This document shows, piece by piece, positions 63,284 to 64,000 of a stretch of 64,000 bases of DNA. The stretch's first letter is position 1. Every line of letters starts with the position of its first letter. Made by a program: the position numbers and the translations under genes. Source of the stretch: Bradyrhizobium diazoefficiens (GTDB lineage: Bacteria; Pseudomonadota; Alphaproteobacteria; Rhizobiales; Xanthobacteraceae); the NCBI RefSeq assembly GCF_018131015.1, contig NZ_JAFCJJ010000016.1, forward strand, positions 92,354 to 156,353. The letters run 5' to 3'. The notes below the pieces were generated by a model. The model saw only the letters and a program-made list of their open reading frames with translations, had not been told where the DNA came from and ran no database searches.

Positions 63284-63787
63284 TCAGTTCACGCCGAGGA
63301 AATCGCGCTTGCCGATCTCGACGCCGTTGTGACGCAGGATGCCGTGGGCGGTGGTGGCGTGGAAATAGAAGTTCGGCAGCGAGGCCCCGCTGAAGAACTG
63401 CTGGCCTTTGAGCGTCATGGTCCGGTCCGGGCCCACCGGGAAGGTCACGTCCCTGGCGTCGGCGCCTTCGAACTGCGCCGGCTTGAACGATTTGACGTAG
63501 TCGATCGTCTTGGCGAGCCGCTGCTTCAACTCCTCAAACGTCTTTTCCGTGTCGGGCGTGGAAGGCACCTCGCTCTGGGTCAGCCGTGCGCAGCCCTTGG
63601 TGGCGAAATCGGCCACGAGCTGGATCTGCTTCGACAGCGGCAGCATGTCCGGGAACAGGCGGGAGCCGAGCATGACGCTCGGGTCGATCTTCTTGGCCGC
63701 GCAATGCGCCTCGGCCTTGGTGAGCAGGCCGATGAGGCTGTTCAGCATTTGCAGATAGGCGGGGACAACGGCGTCGTAGAAGGACAT
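63284..63787 (-). CDS. DUF1993 family protein
   Basis: A 167-residue, mostly helical protein: SFYDAVVPAYLQMLNSLIGLLTKAEAH, then RLFPDMLPLSKQIQLVADFATKGCARL, and PNFYFHATTAHGILRHNGVEIGKRDFLG, all typical of DUF1993 (DinB-like four-helix fold). The histidines in FYFHATTAHGILRH could bind a metal as in DinB proteins. The function is unknown. Confidence 0.88.
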   Translation of the reverse strand: MSFYDAVVPAYLQMLNSLIGLLTKAEAHCAAKKIDPSVMLGSRLFPDMLPLSKQIQLVADFATKGCARLTQSEVPSTPDTEKTFEELKQRLAKTIDYVKSFKPAQFEGADARDVTFPVGPDRTMTLKGQQFFSGASLPNFYFHATTAHGILRHNGVEIGKRDFLGVN

Positions 63788-63936
63788 GGGGATGCTCGCT
63801 TCTGGTGATGGGAATGCTCAGGAGATAACCTGAGTCACTCACATGGGAGGCTCATGGAAAAATGCAATTGCCGGACGCGGCCTGTGCGGTGCGAAAATTC
63901 TTCTCGCCCTTCACTCCGCTGTCATCGCCCGCCTGC

Positions 63937-64000
63937 TGTTTAGACCGGACAGATCACTGACAGGTGTTCGGAGACATAGCTGACACATCAAACTGGACTG
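63937..64000. mobile_element. Possible end of an IS481-like insertion sequence (runs off the edge)
   Basis: The last 64 bases contain TAGACCGGACAGATCACTGA, then GACAGGTGTTCGGAGACATA and GCTGACACATC. These reminded me of terminal regions of IS481-type elements, which are rich in TGTC/GACA and TCCGG words. No transposase or inverted repeat can be seen in the window, so this is only a suspicion. Confidence 0.25.

Overview
The window is chromosomal DNA from a GC-rich alphaproteobacterium, most likely Bradyrhizobium or a close relative. The evidence is the strong GC bias at third codon positions, frequent GTG and TTG starts, several families of palindromic intergenic repeats of the kind common in Bradyrhizobium, and a complete glpR-glpDSTPQUV glycerol locus laid out as described in rhizobia. 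I found no rRNA, tRNA or CRISPR array, and only a doubtful insertion-sequence end at the right edge. Identifications come from reading motifs and remembered families; no database search was run.

Layout. 0-6.4 kb: the end of a polysaccharide locus (truncated Wza-type export lipoprotein, GT4 glycosyltransferase), an aldose-1-epimerase-like protein, a membrane acyltransferase, an orphan OmpR-type regulator and a secreted alpha/beta hydrolase. 6.7-13.4 kb: phosphoglucomutase, a DHFR-like reductase, and a vanillate-demethylase-type operon (Rieske oxygenase, GntR regulator, reductase) with a palindromic operator over its promoter. A segment with a ribbon-helix-helix protein and a receiver-only regulator follows, and a second diverged copy of the vanB 3' end lies behind it. 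13.4-20 kb: a trimeric autotransporter adhesin, a small exported protein, a periplasmic metallo-beta-lactamase-fold protein, DUF2798, a beta-carbonic anhydrase with a FixK/FNR-like box upstream, and an NTF2-like protein.

20-28 kb: TetR, a GMC oxidoreductase broken by one frameshift, a divergent hemC, convergent hemE, a membrane diguanylate cyclase, slyX and trhO. 28-37.3 kb: gamma-glutamyltransferase, a paoABC-type periplasmic molybdenum aldehyde oxidoreductase, an FKBP isomerase, CsbD, a cupin, two VOC proteins and one unrecognised protein. 37.4-43.7 kb: a FecR/beta-barrel gene pair, a PMT-family glycosyltransferase, an OmpA-family protein, a methionine-rich exported peptide, a YcaQ-type protein and DUF2809. 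43.7-52.9 kb: an MFS transporter, an RND efflux operon with its TetR gene, a flavin reductase-like protein, an acyl-CoA thioesterase and a HAD phosphatase.

52.9-61.8 kb holds the glycerol system: a DeoR repressor (GlpR), an array of TTTCG half-sites, then glpD, two ABC ATPases, two permeases, a small membrane protein and the binding protein, closed by a clear intrinsic terminator. Glycerol would be imported by ABC transport, and GlpD would oxidise glycerol 3-phosphate; no glycerol kinase gene is in the window. An old-yellow-enzyme reductase and a DUF1993 protein end the window.

Most genes are ordinary housekeeping or catabolic genes. The points most worth a second look are the duplicated vanB tail, the FecR/barrel pair, the FixK-like box at the carbonic anhydrase, the operator arrays at the RND, TetR and glp promoters, and the degenerate ATPase signature in GlpT.
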